64,000 bases of DNA from Ottowia flava (GCF_042680565.1 NZ_JBHUEJ010000015.1:124001-188000), one strand, 5' to 3'. Positions 1-7,927 are shown, numbered from the stretch's first letter. Numbers and translations: made by a program. The notes: generated by a model not told the origin, from the sequence alone.

Positions 1-40
1 AGGCCGTGCTCTGCCCGCAGAGCGCTTTGCCGGGCGGTTC

Positions 41-1456
41 GTGAACCCGTGGGACGAACCGCTCTGTCGTGACCTGTTTTCCGGAACATCCCCGCGCGTG
101 AAGCAAGAACTGATTTCCACTGGCCTGGCTCTGGCCGATTTCGTACACCGTCACCCGAAACGCATCACCGCTGTCATCGCGGCGTTGCTGCTGGGCGGCG
201 GCGGCGGTGCCTTCGCCGTGGCGTCCTTGGCGCCCACTGCGCCCTCTGAACCCCTGCGGCTGGTGTCCGAATCGGTGCAGAGCCTGCAACTGGGCGGCCA
301 GGTCGACATGCTCGACACGCACCGCTTCACGCTGTACCGCAGTGAGCAGACACGCACGTCCGACACCCCTGAAGCACTGCTCAAGCGCCTGGGCCTGGCC
401 GATCCGGCCGCTGCCGCCTTCCTGCGCAAGGACACGATCGCCCAGCAGGCGCTGTTTGGGCGCGGCACCGCGGGCCGCACGGTCACCGCCGAAGCCACCG
501 ACCGGCTGGAACTGCAAACGCTGCGGACCCATTGGGTCGAAAACGACAACGACAACAATTTCAAGCGCCTGGTGGTCGACAAGACCGCCGATGGCTTCAG
601 CGTTCGGGTCGAGACTGCGCCGCTGGTGGCTACCCAGCGCCTGACCAGCGGCGTGATCCGAGGCACGCTGTACGCTGCCACCGATGAAGCCAACCTGCCC
701 GACAGCGTCACCAAGCAGCTGACCCAGATTTTCGAATCCAGCGTGGATTTCCACCGTGGACTGCGCCGTGGCGATCGCTTTTCGATCGTCTACGAGTCGC
801 TGGAGGCCGATGGTGAAACCATCCGCTCCGGCCGCATCCTGAGCGCCGAGATGGTGAACCGCGGCAAGACCTTCCAGGCCATCTGGTTCACCGAGCCCGG
901 CGCCAACAAGGGTGCCTACTACGGATTTGACGGCCAGAGCCTGCGCAAGGCCTACTTGGCGGCACCGATGGAAACCACGCGCATGACCAGCGGCTTCGGC
1001 ATGCGCGACCATCCGGTGCTGGGCTACCGGCGCGAGCACCGTGGCGTCGACTACGCGGCCCCTACTGGCAGCCCGGTACGGACCATTGGTGACGGGCGCG
1101 TGGAATTTGCCGGCGTTCAGAGCGGCTATGGCAACGTCATTTACGTCAAGCACCGCAACGCCAAGGACACGACGGTCTACGCGCATCTCTCGCGCATCGA
1201 CGTCAAGACCGGCGACAACGTCATGCAGGGAGAGCGCATTGGCGCCGTCGGTCAAACCGGCATCGCCACCGGCCCCCACCTGCACTTTGAGTTCCGCGTC
1301 AACAACGAGCCTCAGGACCCGACCGAGATTCTGGCCGAGCAACGCGAGAACGTCCCCGTGTCCCCGGGTGGGCGTGCCGCGTTTGCCAAGCTGTCTGCAG
1401 GCATGAAGCTGCAGCTCTCTGCGGCAAGCAACATTTCGAGCAGCACGTTTGAGTGA
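41..1456 (+). CDS. M23 family metallopeptidase, murein hydrolase type
   Basis: Predicted periplasmic or membrane-anchored peptidoglycan endopeptidase or hydrolase activator of the LytM/NlpD family. A hydrophobic, glycine-rich segment near residues 46-66 reads as a signal anchor. A degenerate central region precedes the M23 domain (about residues 315-430), which keeps the zinc ligands H333-x3-D337 and H413-x-H415, so it is probably catalytically active. The start is uncertain: GTG at 41 is the first in-window codon, the frame stays open to the window edge, and GTG at 98 gives an N-terminus of more usual length. The gene ends just before a bidirectional terminator shared with erpA. Confidence 0.85.
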   Translation: MNPWDEPLCRDLFSGTSPRVKQELISTGLALADFVHRHPKRITAVIAALLLGGGGGAFAVASLAPTAPSEPLRLVSESVQSLQLGGQVDMLDTHRFTLYRSEQTRTSDTPEALLKRLGLADPAAAAFLRKDTIAQQALFGRGTAGRTVTAEATDRLELQTLRTHWVENDNDNNFKRLVVDKTADGFSVRVETAPLVATQRLTSGVIRGTLYAATDEANLPDSVTKQLTQIFESSVDFHRGLRRGDRFSIVYESLEADGETIRSGRILSAEMVNRGKTFQAIWFTEPGANKGAYYGFDGQSLRKAYLAAPMETTRMTSGFGMRDHPVLGYRREHRGVDYAAPTGSPVRTIGDGRVEFAGVQSGYGNVIYVKHRNAKDTTVYAHLSRIDVKTGDNVMQGERIGAVGQTGIATGPHLHFEFRVNNEPQDPTEILAEQRENVPVSPGGRAAFAKLSAGMKLQLSAASNISSSTFE

Positions 1457-1486
1457 ATTGAGCGGTCGGGCGCAGATGCGCCCAGC

Positions 1487-1514
1487 AAAAAGGGCGCCCA
1501 AGGCGCCCTTTTTT
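1487..1514. terminator. Bidirectional intrinsic terminator between M23 peptidase and erpA
   Basis: Stem AGGGCGCC / GGCGCCCT with a 3-nt loop, flanked by an A-run on the left and a T-run on the right. It can therefore stop transcription from both converging genes. Confidence 0.85.
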
Positions 1515-1549
1515 GTGGCCAGACCCGCTGGGCCAGCCTGGCAGATGGC

Positions 1550-1927
1550 TTATTCAGGCACCGAGAACGACGAGCCGCAGCCGCAGGTCGTCTGGGCATT
1601 CGGGTTCTTGATGACGAACTGTGCGCCCTGCAGATCTTCCTTGTAGTCGATCTCGGCGCCGACCAGGTACTGGTAGCTCATCGCGTCGATCAACAAGGAC
1701 ACGCCGTTCTTGGTCATCGTCGTATCGTCTTCATTGGCGATTTCATCGAAGGTGAAACCGTACTGGAAGCCAGAACAGCCACCGCCCTGCACGAACACGC
1801 GCAGCTTCAAGTCAGGGTTGCCTTCTTCGGCAATCAGGTCTGCCACCTTGGCGGCAGCGCTGTCGGTGAACACGATGGGATCGGGCATCGTGGATGGGGA
1901 TTGAATTTCTTGCGCAACGGCACTCAT
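1550..1927 (-). CDS. erpA: Iron-sulfur cluster insertion protein ErpA
   Basis: A-type Fe-S carrier of 125 residues that delivers clusters to apo-proteins, including isoprenoid-synthesis enzymes. The HesB-like fold is complete. The three conserved cysteines are present: C51 in GGGCSGFQYGF, and C115 and C117 in the C-terminal TTCGCGSSF. Length matches the family. It is convergent with the M23 peptidase and followed on the same strand by bactofilin, rpsI and rplM in reverse order, a common Burkholderiales arrangement. An AT-rich stretch at 1950-1980 upstream probably holds its promoter. Confidence 0.95.
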   Translation of the reverse strand: MSAVAQEIQSPSTMPDPIVFTDSAAAKVADLIAEEGNPDLKLRVFVQGGGCSGFQYGFTFDEIANEDDTTMTKNGVSLLIDAMSYQYLVGAEIDYKEDLQGAQFVIKNPNAQTTCGCGSSFSVPE

Positions 1928-1988
1928 GTCGGCTCCTGGAATGCTAGGACCATATTGCCAAATAGTATATCAAATTACTCGGGATTCG

Positions 1989-2438
1989 TCAGGGGCGATC
2001 CAGGTCCAGCGTGGGCTCAGTCGGCTCCGCCGGCAGCGCCGATCTGGCCTCAGCCGGTGCAGCGGGCGCGGCCACCGGCGACGGCGGCGTCACCTGCGGC
2101 TGCAGTTGACCAGCAATCACCGCGCCCTGCTGCATCTCCAGCGCCTTGTAGCGCACATCACCCTGGATGCGCGCCTTGGACTGCAACTCCAGCAGTTCGC
2201 GCGCCAGCACCGGGCCGACCACGGTGCCGCCGATGACGACGTGGTCCGCGCTGATCGCGCCCTGCACGCTGCCGCCTTCACCGATGACCAGCACGCTGGG
2301 CCCCGCGCCTTCTGCCGTGACATCGCCCAGCACCGTGCCGTCGATCTGCAAACCCTCCTGGAAGGTGCAATCGCCCGCCACTTTCATGCCAGCGGCAATC
2401 GTGCTGCGAACGGACCACGGCTTCTTGATGCCCAGCAT
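1989..2438 (-). CDS. Bactofilin (polymer-forming cytoskeletal protein)
   Basis: Small beta-helical bactofilin (DUF583) that polymerises without nucleotide and scaffolds cell-shape or envelope machinery. The repeat-rich core with regularly spaced hydrophobic and glycine residues covers about residues 15-105. A proline/alanine-rich tail follows (about 110-149), as is usual for these disordered ends. I chose ATG at 2438 because a GAGGAG Shine-Dalgarno lies 8 nt upstream of it. ATG at 2459 (7 residues longer) has no suitably spaced site. A peptidoglycan hydrolase sits two genes away, a pairing often seen with bactofilins. Confidence 0.88.
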   Translation of the reverse strand: MLGIKKPWSVRSTIAAGMKVAGDCTFQEGLQIDGTVLGDVTAEGAGPSVLVIGEGGSVQGAISADHVVIGGTVVGPVLARELLELQSKARIQGDVRYKALEMQQGAVIAGQLQPQVTPPSPVAAPAAPAEARSALPAEPTEPTLDLDRP

Positions 2439-2516
2439 GTCTGCGACTCCTCGGTTCATCCCCTGCTTTTACCACGGCAGTGCGTCCGCGCCGCCACCCG
2501 GCCCGCACGCCCATGA

Positions 2517-2551
2517 AAAAACCGCGCGGCCTGACGGCGGCGCGGTTTTTG
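2517..2551 (-). terminator. Intrinsic terminator after rpsI
   Basis: Inverted repeat with arms AAAACCGCG / CGCGGTTTT and a GC-rich middle. The T-run follows the stem on the minus strand, immediately downstream of rpsI. Confidence 0.75.
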
Positions 2552-2573
2552 CAGACAGCCCGAAGGCGGTCGA

Positions 2574-2966
2574 TCAGCGCTTGCTGAACTGCTTGCGGCG
2601 GCGTGCGGAGTGCAGGCCGACCTTCTTACGCTCGACCTCGCGGGCGTCGCGGGTCACGTAACCAGCGGCCGACAGGGCCGGCTTCAGGTTCGCGTCGTAG
2701 TCGATCAGGGCGCGGGTGATGCCGTGGCGCACGGCGCCGGCCTGGCCGGATTCACCACCACCGTGGACGTTGACCTGAATGTCGAAGGCTTCGACGTTGT
2801 CGGTCAGCACCAGTGGCTGCTTGGAGATCATGATCGAGGTCTGGCGGCCGAAGAATTCTTCGATGGCCTTGCCGTTCACCGTGATCTTGCCGGAGCCTTT
2901 TTTCAGAAACACGCGGGCGACGCTGGTTTTGCGACGGCCGGTGCCATTGTTCCAATCACCAATCAT
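2574..2966 (-). CDS. rpsI: 30S ribosomal protein S9
   Basis: 130 residues, full length for bacterial S9. It starts MIGDWNNGTGRRKTSVARV and ends in the basic tail SARRRKQFSKR that reaches toward the P-site tRNA. It is the second gene of the rplM-rpsI operon, 11 bp after the rplM stop, and is followed by an intrinsic terminator. Expression should follow the rplM promoter and leader. Confidence 0.98.
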   Translation of the reverse strand: MIGDWNNGTGRRKTSVARVFLKKGSGKITVNGKAIEEFFGRQTSIMISKQPLVLTDNVEAFDIQVNVHGGGESGQAGAVRHGITRALIDYDANLKPALSAAGYVTRDAREVERKKVGLHSARRRKQFSKR

Positions 2967-2977
2967 TTACCGGCTCC

Positions 2978-3406
2978 TTAGACTTCCAGCGCCTTGGGCT
3001 GCTGGGCGCTGTGCGGATGTTCGGCGCCGCCGTACACCTTCAACTTCTTGATCATGGCGTAACCCAGCGGGCCCTTGGGCAGCATGCCCTTGACGGCCTT
3101 TTCCAGCGCGCGGCCGGGGTGCTTGGCCTGCATGTCGCGGAAATTGGTTTCGCGGATGCCGCCCGGGTAACCGGTGTGGCGGTAGTATTTCTTGTCAAGC
3201 TCTTTGGCGCCGGTGACGCGGAGCTTGGCGGCGTTGACGATGACGATGTAGTCGCCGGTGTCGACGTGAGGCGTGTAAATGGCTTTGTGCTTGCCGCGCA
3301 GACGGAGGGCCACTTCGCTGGCGACCCGACCGAGCACCTTATCGGTGGCGTCAATCACAAACCACTCGTGCGTCACGTCAGCGGGTTTTGCGCTGAACGT
3401 TTTCAT
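2978..3406 (-). CDS. rplM: 50S ribosomal protein L13
   Basis: 142 residues, the normal L13 length, starting MKTFSAKPADVTHEWFVID at ATG 3406. A Shine-Dalgarno (AGGAAAA) precedes it. The frame stays open upstream for another 55 codons, but that stretch is the untranslated leader and should not be annotated as protein. L13 is an early-assembling 23S rRNA-binding protein. In E. coli it represses its own operon by binding the mRNA leader, and the long leader here makes similar feedback plausible. Confidence 0.97.
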   Translation of the reverse strand: MKTFSAKPADVTHEWFVIDATDKVLGRVASEVALRLRGKHKAIYTPHVDTGDYIVIVNAAKLRVTGAKELDKKYYRHTGYPGGIRETNFRDMQAKHPGRALEKAVKGMLPKGPLGYAMIKKLKVYGGAEHPHSAQQPKALEV

Positions 3407-3585
3407 GAGTTTTCCTGGATAAGGAGGGTTTGGCGGGCCCCACGTGAGCCCGCGAACGTCGCGCCCTTTTCCACGGTCGGCGCTCCTCTTGTCAGGGAGC
3501 CTCTTAGGTGGGGTTTGGCGCCTTCCCGAGGGAACACACCATCTTGCCGCGGGGCACGCTATGCGCTGCAAAGCCGGCCATTATA
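3407..3585 (-). promoter_or_regulatory. rplM-rpsI promoter and long structured leader
   Basis: A perfect -10 box TATAAT (minus strand, 3580-3585) sits about 175 nt before the rplM start. The -35 is poor, and GC-rich context surrounds the box. The leader between contains several GC-rich self-complementary stretches, for example around 3436-3455 and 3480-3505. This suits translational autoregulation by L13, but I did not fold it. The rest of the gap to rlmJ (3586-3730) holds only a GGGGCGATAGCCCC hairpin at 3601 and the weak rlmJ promoter. Confidence 0.6.
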
Positions 3586-3730
3586 GCCCGCATCCGGCAT
3601 GGGGCGATAGCCCCCAGGTGCTGAAAAACCAAGCAACTTCCCTGTAACACCGCTGCCGGCTCATGGCACACCCTGCCCAACGCGCCATCAACCGCGCGAG
3701 CGCCCCCTCGGCGCGGTATACGATGCCGGC

Positions 3731-4684
3731 ATGTACAGCTACCGCCACGGCTTTCACGCCGGCAACCACGCCGACGTGCTCAAGCACCTGTGCCTCATCG
3801 GCACCACGCGCCATCTGATGCGCAAGCCCACCCCGCTGTTGATGGTGGACACGCACGCCGGGGCGGGGCTGTACCGGCTGGACGGCGACTACGCGCGCAC
3901 CTCGGGCGAGGCGGCCGAAGGCGTGCTGCGGCTGATCGACGCGGGCTTCAAGCCAAATCAGGCCTCAGCCTTAGTGCCACCTTCGCAAGCAGCTATTAAT
4001 TCAGAAGCAAACCTGCTGGAAGACTACCTCGGCGTCATCGCCAGCTTCAACACGCAACCGGGTGCTTGGCGTGTGTACCCGGGCTCGCCCTTCATTCTGG
4101 CGCGGCTGATGGACGAGCCGGCGCGCGCCCCGGTGCACGACCGGCTGAAGCTGTTTGAAATGCATCCGACCGATGCGCACACCCTGCTGGACAACATCTC
4201 GCAGCTGGACGTCGGCCGCCGCATCAGCGTGGCGCCGGAAGACGGTTTTGCCAGCCTGAAGGCGCTGATTCCGCCCCCACCGGCCGCCGGCGGCTCGCGC
4301 CGCGCGCTGGTGCTGATGGACCCAAGCTACGAGATCAAGACCGACTACGCCAAAGTCGCCGACAGCATGCAGGACGCGCTCAAGCGCTTCGCCACGGGCG
4401 TTTACCTGGTCTGGTACCCGATCATCCCGCGGCCCGAGGCGCACAGCCTGCCGCGGCGGCTGAAGACCTTGGCGCAGCAGGCTGGCCGCGGCTGGCTGCA
4501 CGCCACCTTGAACGTCGGCGCGGCCGACGATGGCCGCGGGCTGTCGGCCAGCGGCATGTTCATCATCAACCCGCCGCACCCGCTGAAAAACCAGCTGGAA
4601 GCCGTGCTGCCCGACGTGCTGGCCGCAATGAGCGAAGGCAAGGGCCGCGGCGCCGGTTGGGCCGTGGAAGCCGGCGCCGCCTGA
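3731..4684 (+). CDS. rlmJ: 23S rRNA (adenine(2030)-N6)-methyltransferase RlmJ
   Basis: SAM-dependent methyltransferase of 23S rRNA A2030. It begins with the family signature MYSYRHGFHAGNHADVLKH, has the SAM-binding MVDTHAGAGLY segment near residue 36-46, and the catalytic motif DPSYE at 197-201 (usually DPPYE). At 317 residues it is longer than the E. coli protein (280). Part of the excess (about residues 76-93) is encoded by a dispersed repeat at 3956-4008. No Shine-Dalgarno is visible, and a TATACG -10-like box ends only 8 nt before ATG, so a very short or leaderless mRNA is possible. Confidence 0.93.
   Translation: MYSYRHGFHAGNHADVLKHLCLIGTTRHLMRKPTPLLMVDTHAGAGLYRLDGDYARTSGEAAEGVLRLIDAGFKPNQASALVPPSQAAINSEANLLEDYLGVIASFNTQPGAWRVYPGSPFILARLMDEPARAPVHDRLKLFEMHPTDAHTLLDNISQLDVGRRISVAPEDGFASLKALIPPPPAAGGSRRALVLMDPSYEIKTDYAKVADSMQDALKRFATGVYLVWYPIIPRPEAHSLPRRLKTLAQQAGRGWLHATLNVGAADDGRGLSASGMFIINPPHPLKNQLEAVLPDVLAAMSEGKGRGAGWAVEAGAA
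3956..4008 (+). repeat. Dispersed 50-60 bp element, copy inside rlmJ
   Basis: Carries the family core GCAAGCAGCTAT and the upstream GGCCTCAGCC block shared with the intergenic copy at 15594-15646. It is translated in frame as a surface-type segment of RlmJ. Confidence 0.65.
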
Positions 4685-4750
4685 ACCCGCAGCGCCAGCG
4701 CGCGCCACGACCGCTCAATATCCGGGTAAACCCCAGGGTCATACGCCCGA

Positions 4751-4776
4751 ATTAACCGACCGCTTGGTCGGTTAAT
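4751..4776. promoter_or_regulatory. PaaR-like TetR-family operator before paaA
   Basis: Perfect inverted repeat: arms ATTAACCGACC (4751-4761) and GGTCGGTTAAT (4766-4776), spacer GCTT. It lies just upstream of a TATACT -10 box (4781-4786) and 86 bp before paaA. Palindromes built on ACCGACC/GGTCGGT are typical of the TetR-type phenylacetyl-CoA-responsive repressor PaaR in betaproteobacteria. No paaR gene is in the window, so the regulator must be encoded elsewhere. Confidence 0.75.
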
Positions 4777-4861
4777 TATTTATACTGGCGGTCTGCCCGT
4801 CGTGCGCTTTCTTGTTGGCGCCGGCTTTTGCGCCGTTCGGGCCACTCCAGGAGACCCACGC

Positions 4862-5884
4862 ATGTACACGCAGTCGTTTTCCGTGCCCGACGAGGGCGAA
4901 GCCAAAACCAACCTGAAGGCCGTGCGCCAGCCGCCGAGCGAGACCGAGGTCGCGCTGCAGGCCGAATTCGACGCCCGCATCGACGCCGATGGCCGCATCG
5001 AGCCGCGCGACTGGATGCCCGAGGCCTACCGCAAGACCCTGGTGCGCCAGATCAGCCAGCACGCCCACAGCGAAATCGTCGGCATGCTGCCCGAAGGCAA
5101 CTGGATCAGCCGCGCCCCCACCCTGAAGCGCAAGGCCATCCTGATCGCCAAGGTGCAGGACGAAGCCGGCCACGGCCTGTACCTGTACAGCGCCGCCGAA
5201 ACGCTGGGCACCAGCCGCGACCAGATGCTGGACGCGCTGCACTCGGGCAAGGCCAAGTACAGCTCCATCTTCAACTACCCCACGCTCAACTGGGCCGACG
5301 TCGGCGTGATCGGCTGGCTGGTCGATGGCGCGGCCATCATGAACCAGGTGCCGCTGTGCCGCTGCAGCTACGGCCCCTACGCGCGCGCCATGGTGCGCGT
5401 GTGCAAGGAAGAATCGTTCCACCAGCGCCAGGGCTACGAAGCCCTGCTGGTGATGATGAAAGGCAGCCAAGCCCAGCGCGACATGGTGCAGGACGCCGTC
5501 AACCGCACCTGGTGGAAATGCCTGGCCATGTTCGGCCCGCCCGACGCCGACAGCCCCAACAGCGTGCAAGGCATGCGCTGGGGCATCAAGCGCATCAGCA
5601 ACGACGACCTGCGCCAAAAGTTTGTCGACGCCACCGTGCCGCAGGCCAAGGTGCTGGGCGTGACCCTGCCCGACCCCGACCTGAAGTGGAACGAGGCGCG
5701 CGGCCACTACGACTACGGCGAGATCGACTGGGCCGAGTTCTGGCAGACCGTCAACGGCCACGGCCCGATGAACCGCGAACGCCTCGGCGCGCGCGTCAAG
5801 GCGCACGAGCAAGGCGCCTGGGTGCGCGATGCCGCCGTCGCCCACGCCAACAAGCAACAGCAGCGCGCCCGCAAGGCCGCCTGA
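4862..5884 (+). CDS. paaA: 1,2-phenylacetyl-CoA epoxidase, catalytic subunit PaaA
   Basis: Catalytic di-iron subunit of the multicomponent monooxygenase that converts phenylacetyl-CoA to its ring-1,2-epoxide, the first committed ring step of aerobic phenylacetate catabolism. 340 residues. The ferritin-like core keeps the iron-ligand motifs DEAGH and EESFH. I used ATG at 4862 because AGGAGA lies 8 nt upstream and the product starts MYTQSFSVPDEGEAKTNLKA. An upstream in-frame codon at 4802 has no such support. It is first of five co-directional genes under the palindromic operator. Confidence 0.97.
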   Translation: MYTQSFSVPDEGEAKTNLKAVRQPPSETEVALQAEFDARIDADGRIEPRDWMPEAYRKTLVRQISQHAHSEIVGMLPEGNWISRAPTLKRKAILIAKVQDEAGHGLYLYSAAETLGTSRDQMLDALHSGKAKYSSIFNYPTLNWADVGVIGWLVDGAAIMNQVPLCRCSYGPYARAMVRVCKEESFHQRQGYEALLVMMKGSQAQRDMVQDAVNRTWWKCLAMFGPPDADSPNSVQGMRWGIKRISNDDLRQKFVDATVPQAKVLGVTLPDPDLKWNEARGHYDYGEIDWAEFWQTVNGHGPMNRERLGARVKAHEQGAWVRDAAVAHANKQQQRARKAA

Positions 5885-5909
5885 CCGACACACCCCTGGA
5901 GACACCACG

Positions 5910-6209
5910 ATGAGCAACCAACCCGCCCTCAAAGACTGGCCCCTGTGGGAAGTCTTCGTCCGCAGCAAGCAAGGCCTGGAGCACAAGCACTGCGGCAGCC
6001 TGCACGCCAGCGACGCGCAGCACGCGCTGCAAATGGCGCGCGACGTCTACACCCGCCGCCAGGAAGGCGTGAGCATCTGGGTGATGCCCTCGCACCTGAT
6101 CGCCGCCAGCGACCCGAGCGACAAAGAGCAGCTGTTCGAGCCCGCCAGCGACAAGATCTACCGCCACCCGACCTTCTACGAGATCCCCGAAGAAGTGGGG
6201 CACATGTAA
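5910..6209 (+). CDS. paaB: 1,2-phenylacetyl-CoA epoxidase subunit PaaB
   Basis: Small 99-residue accessory subunit needed for a functional PaaABCE complex. The product begins MSNQPALKDWPLWEVFVRSK and carries the conserved AL(Q)MARDVYTRRQEG segment. ATG at 5910 follows GGAGACACC. Its stop codon directly abuts the paaC start, which indicates translational coupling. Confidence 0.97.
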   Translation: MSNQPALKDWPLWEVFVRSKQGLEHKHCGSLHASDAQHALQMARDVYTRRQEGVSIWVMPSHLIAASDPSDKEQLFEPASDKIYRHPTFYEIPEEVGHM

Positions 6210-7052
6210 ATGGACGCCCGCGTCAACACACCAGCGCCAGTCGACTACCTGCTGCACCTGGCGGACAACGCCGTGGTGCTGGGCCAGCGCAATGCCGAAT
6301 GGAACGGCCACGCCCCCATCCTGGAAGAAGACCTGGCCATGGCCAACAACAGCCTGGACCTGATCGGCCAGGCGCGCATGCTCTACCAGTATGCGGCCGA
6401 GCGCCTGAACGCCGACGTGCGCGCGCCGCGCAACACCGCGTGGCCCGCTGGCCCTGTCACCGAAGACACGCTGGCCTACTTCCGCGACGTGCCCGAATTC
6501 CGCAACTACACGCTGCTGGAACTGCCGCACCGCCTGGCCCTGGTGCCCGCCGCCGGGGGCGAGCGCGACTGGGGCGTCACCACCGTGCGCAACTTCCTCT
6601 ACAGCGCGCTGATGGTGCTGGTGTGGGAACGCCTGTCGCAGTCCACCGACGCGCACCTGGCCGCCATCGCCGCCAAGAGCCTGAAGGAAACGCGCTACCA
6701 CCTGCGCCATTCGCGCGACTGGCTGGTGCGGCTGGGCGACGGCACCGACGAATCGCACCGCCGCGTGCAGGACGCGCTGGACTACCTGCTGCCCTTCACC
6801 GACGAATTCTGGTCGGCCTCGGCGGTTGAAAGCGCTGTGGCTGCGGACGCCAGCGGCGTGCAAGTGGCCGAGTTGCGCGATGAGTGGAACGCCATCGTCG
6901 ATGAGGCGATTGCCGAAGCCACGCTCAAGCGCCCGGCCGCCGCCGACGGTTACGTCACGCAGGGCAAGAGCGGCGTGCATTCCGAGCACCTGGGCTACCT
7001 GCTGGCCGAAATGCAAAGCCTGGCGCGCGCCCACCCCGGCGCCGTGTGGTGA
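6210..7052 (+). CDS. paaC: 1,2-phenylacetyl-CoA epoxidase subunit PaaC
   Basis: 280-residue structural subunit with a ferritin-like fold that partners PaaA in the epoxidase heterodimer. Conserved stretches include LADNAVVLGQRNAEWNGHAP near the N-terminus and the helix ETRYHLRHSRDWLVRLGDG. ATG lies immediately after the paaB stop (TAA then ATG). The complex takes electrons from PaaE. Confidence 0.96.
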   Translation: MDARVNTPAPVDYLLHLADNAVVLGQRNAEWNGHAPILEEDLAMANNSLDLIGQARMLYQYAAERLNADVRAPRNTAWPAGPVTEDTLAYFRDVPEFRNYTLLELPHRLALVPAAGGERDWGVTTVRNFLYSALMVLVWERLSQSTDAHLAAIAAKSLKETRYHLRHSRDWLVRLGDGTDESHRRVQDALDYLLPFTDEFWSASAVESAVAADASGVQVAELRDEWNAIVDEAIAEATLKRPAAADGYVTQGKSGVHSEHLGYLLAEMQSLARAHPGAVW

Positions 7053-7096
7053 GCCGCGCGCAGCCCCGTTGCCCCGCCTGAGCCCAATCGCCATTT

Positions 7097-7702
7097 ATGA
7101 GCCAAATCGCCCCCCAGCGCCCGCCAGAACAGCGCAGCCAGCTCCTGGAAAGTGAGCAAGCTGCGCTGTGGACGGCGCTCGACGAACTGACCGATCCGGA
7201 AATCCCGGTCGTCACGCTGCGCGAAATGGGCATCCTGCGCGATCTGCGCCGCGGCGCCGACGGCCGGGTGGAAGTGGTCATCACGCCCACCTACAGCGGC
7301 TGCCCGGCGATGGACCAGATCGCCGATGACATCCAAGCCACGCTGGCGCGCGAAGGCGTGGCCGGGCGCGTGGTGACGCAACTGGCACCCGCCTGGACCA
7401 CCGACTGGATGACGCCCGAAGCCCGCGCCAAGTTGCGCGACTACGGCATCGCGCCGCCCCACACGGCCGCCGCTTGCGGGCCGGGAGAATCGGTGATCCA
7501 GTTTGCTCCCAAATCCGGAGCTGGCCGCGCTGACGGATCGGGCGCTACAGCCCGTTTTGGCATGCCAACCCTGCCCGTCGCCTGCCCGCAGTGCGGCTCA
7601 CTCAACACCACCGAAACGTCGCACTTCGGCTCCACCGCGTGCAAGGCGCTGTACCGCTGCCTCGACTGCATGGAGCCGTTCGACCATTTCAAAAGGATTT
7701 AA
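7097..7702 (+). CDS. paaD: Phenylacetyl-CoA epoxidase maturation protein PaaD
   Basis: DUF59/MIP18-family protein thought to help assemble metal centres of the epoxidase. The DUF59 domain spans about residues 20-120 with the conserved YSGCPAMD motif. The C-terminal zinc-ribbon has C163, C166, C182, C188 and C191. At 201 residues it is longer than the E. coli protein (about 165). A dispersed repeat (7511-7560) encodes roughly residues 139-155, exactly in the linker between the two domains. It is followed by the repeat-filled gap before paaE. Confidence 0.94.
   Translation: MSQIAPQRPPEQRSQLLESEQAALWTALDELTDPEIPVVTLREMGILRDLRRGADGRVEVVITPTYSGCPAMDQIADDIQATLAREGVAGRVVTQLAPAWTTDWMTPEARAKLRDYGIAPPHTAAACGPGESVIQFAPKSGAGRADGSGATARFGMPTLPVACPQCGSLNTTETSHFGSTACKALYRCLDCMEPFDHFKRI
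7511..7560 (-). repeat. Dispersed 50-60 bp element, copy inside paaD
   Basis: Read on the minus strand it shows the element layout: CCAAAACGGGCTGTAG block, then GCGCGGCCAGCT core. It is in frame in paaD and encodes the interdomain linker. Confidence 0.6.
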
Positions 7703-7709
7703 GGGTGGC

Positions 7710-7832
7710 CACCCCCCTGAGTCGCCTGCGGCGCCTTCCCCCCTCTGCTGCGCGAGGGGGGACCACGCCCGTGCCCGGCACAGGTCCGGGCACGGCGTGC
7801 GCTGGCCTGCCGGGCGCCTTGGGCGGTCGCCA
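7710..7832 (+). repeat. GC-rich hairpin repeat R1 (paaD-paaE gap)
   Basis: First of three related copies (R2 at 29979, R3 at 35188 reversed). It begins CACCCCCCTGAGTCGC. It contains a C-run/G-run hairpin (CCCCCCTC / GAGGGGGG) and a long hairpin: ACGCC, bulged C, GTGCCCGG, loop CACAGGT, CCGGGCAC, GGCGT. It lies between two genes of one operon and reads in the direction of transcription. It fills most of the 225-bp gap. Confidence 0.8.
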
Positions 7833-7927
7833 TCCTTCGTCTTTGCGCGTGTCGCCACGCGCGGTGCTCCGCTGATCCGGCGCGCTGTTCAATTTCTACA
7901 GAATTCACCCACGAGGAAACCGCTTCC

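Noticed and set aside
2167..2661. Plus-strand frames across bactofilin and rpsI
   Set aside because: Antisense to two clearly identified genes and spanning an intrinsic terminator.
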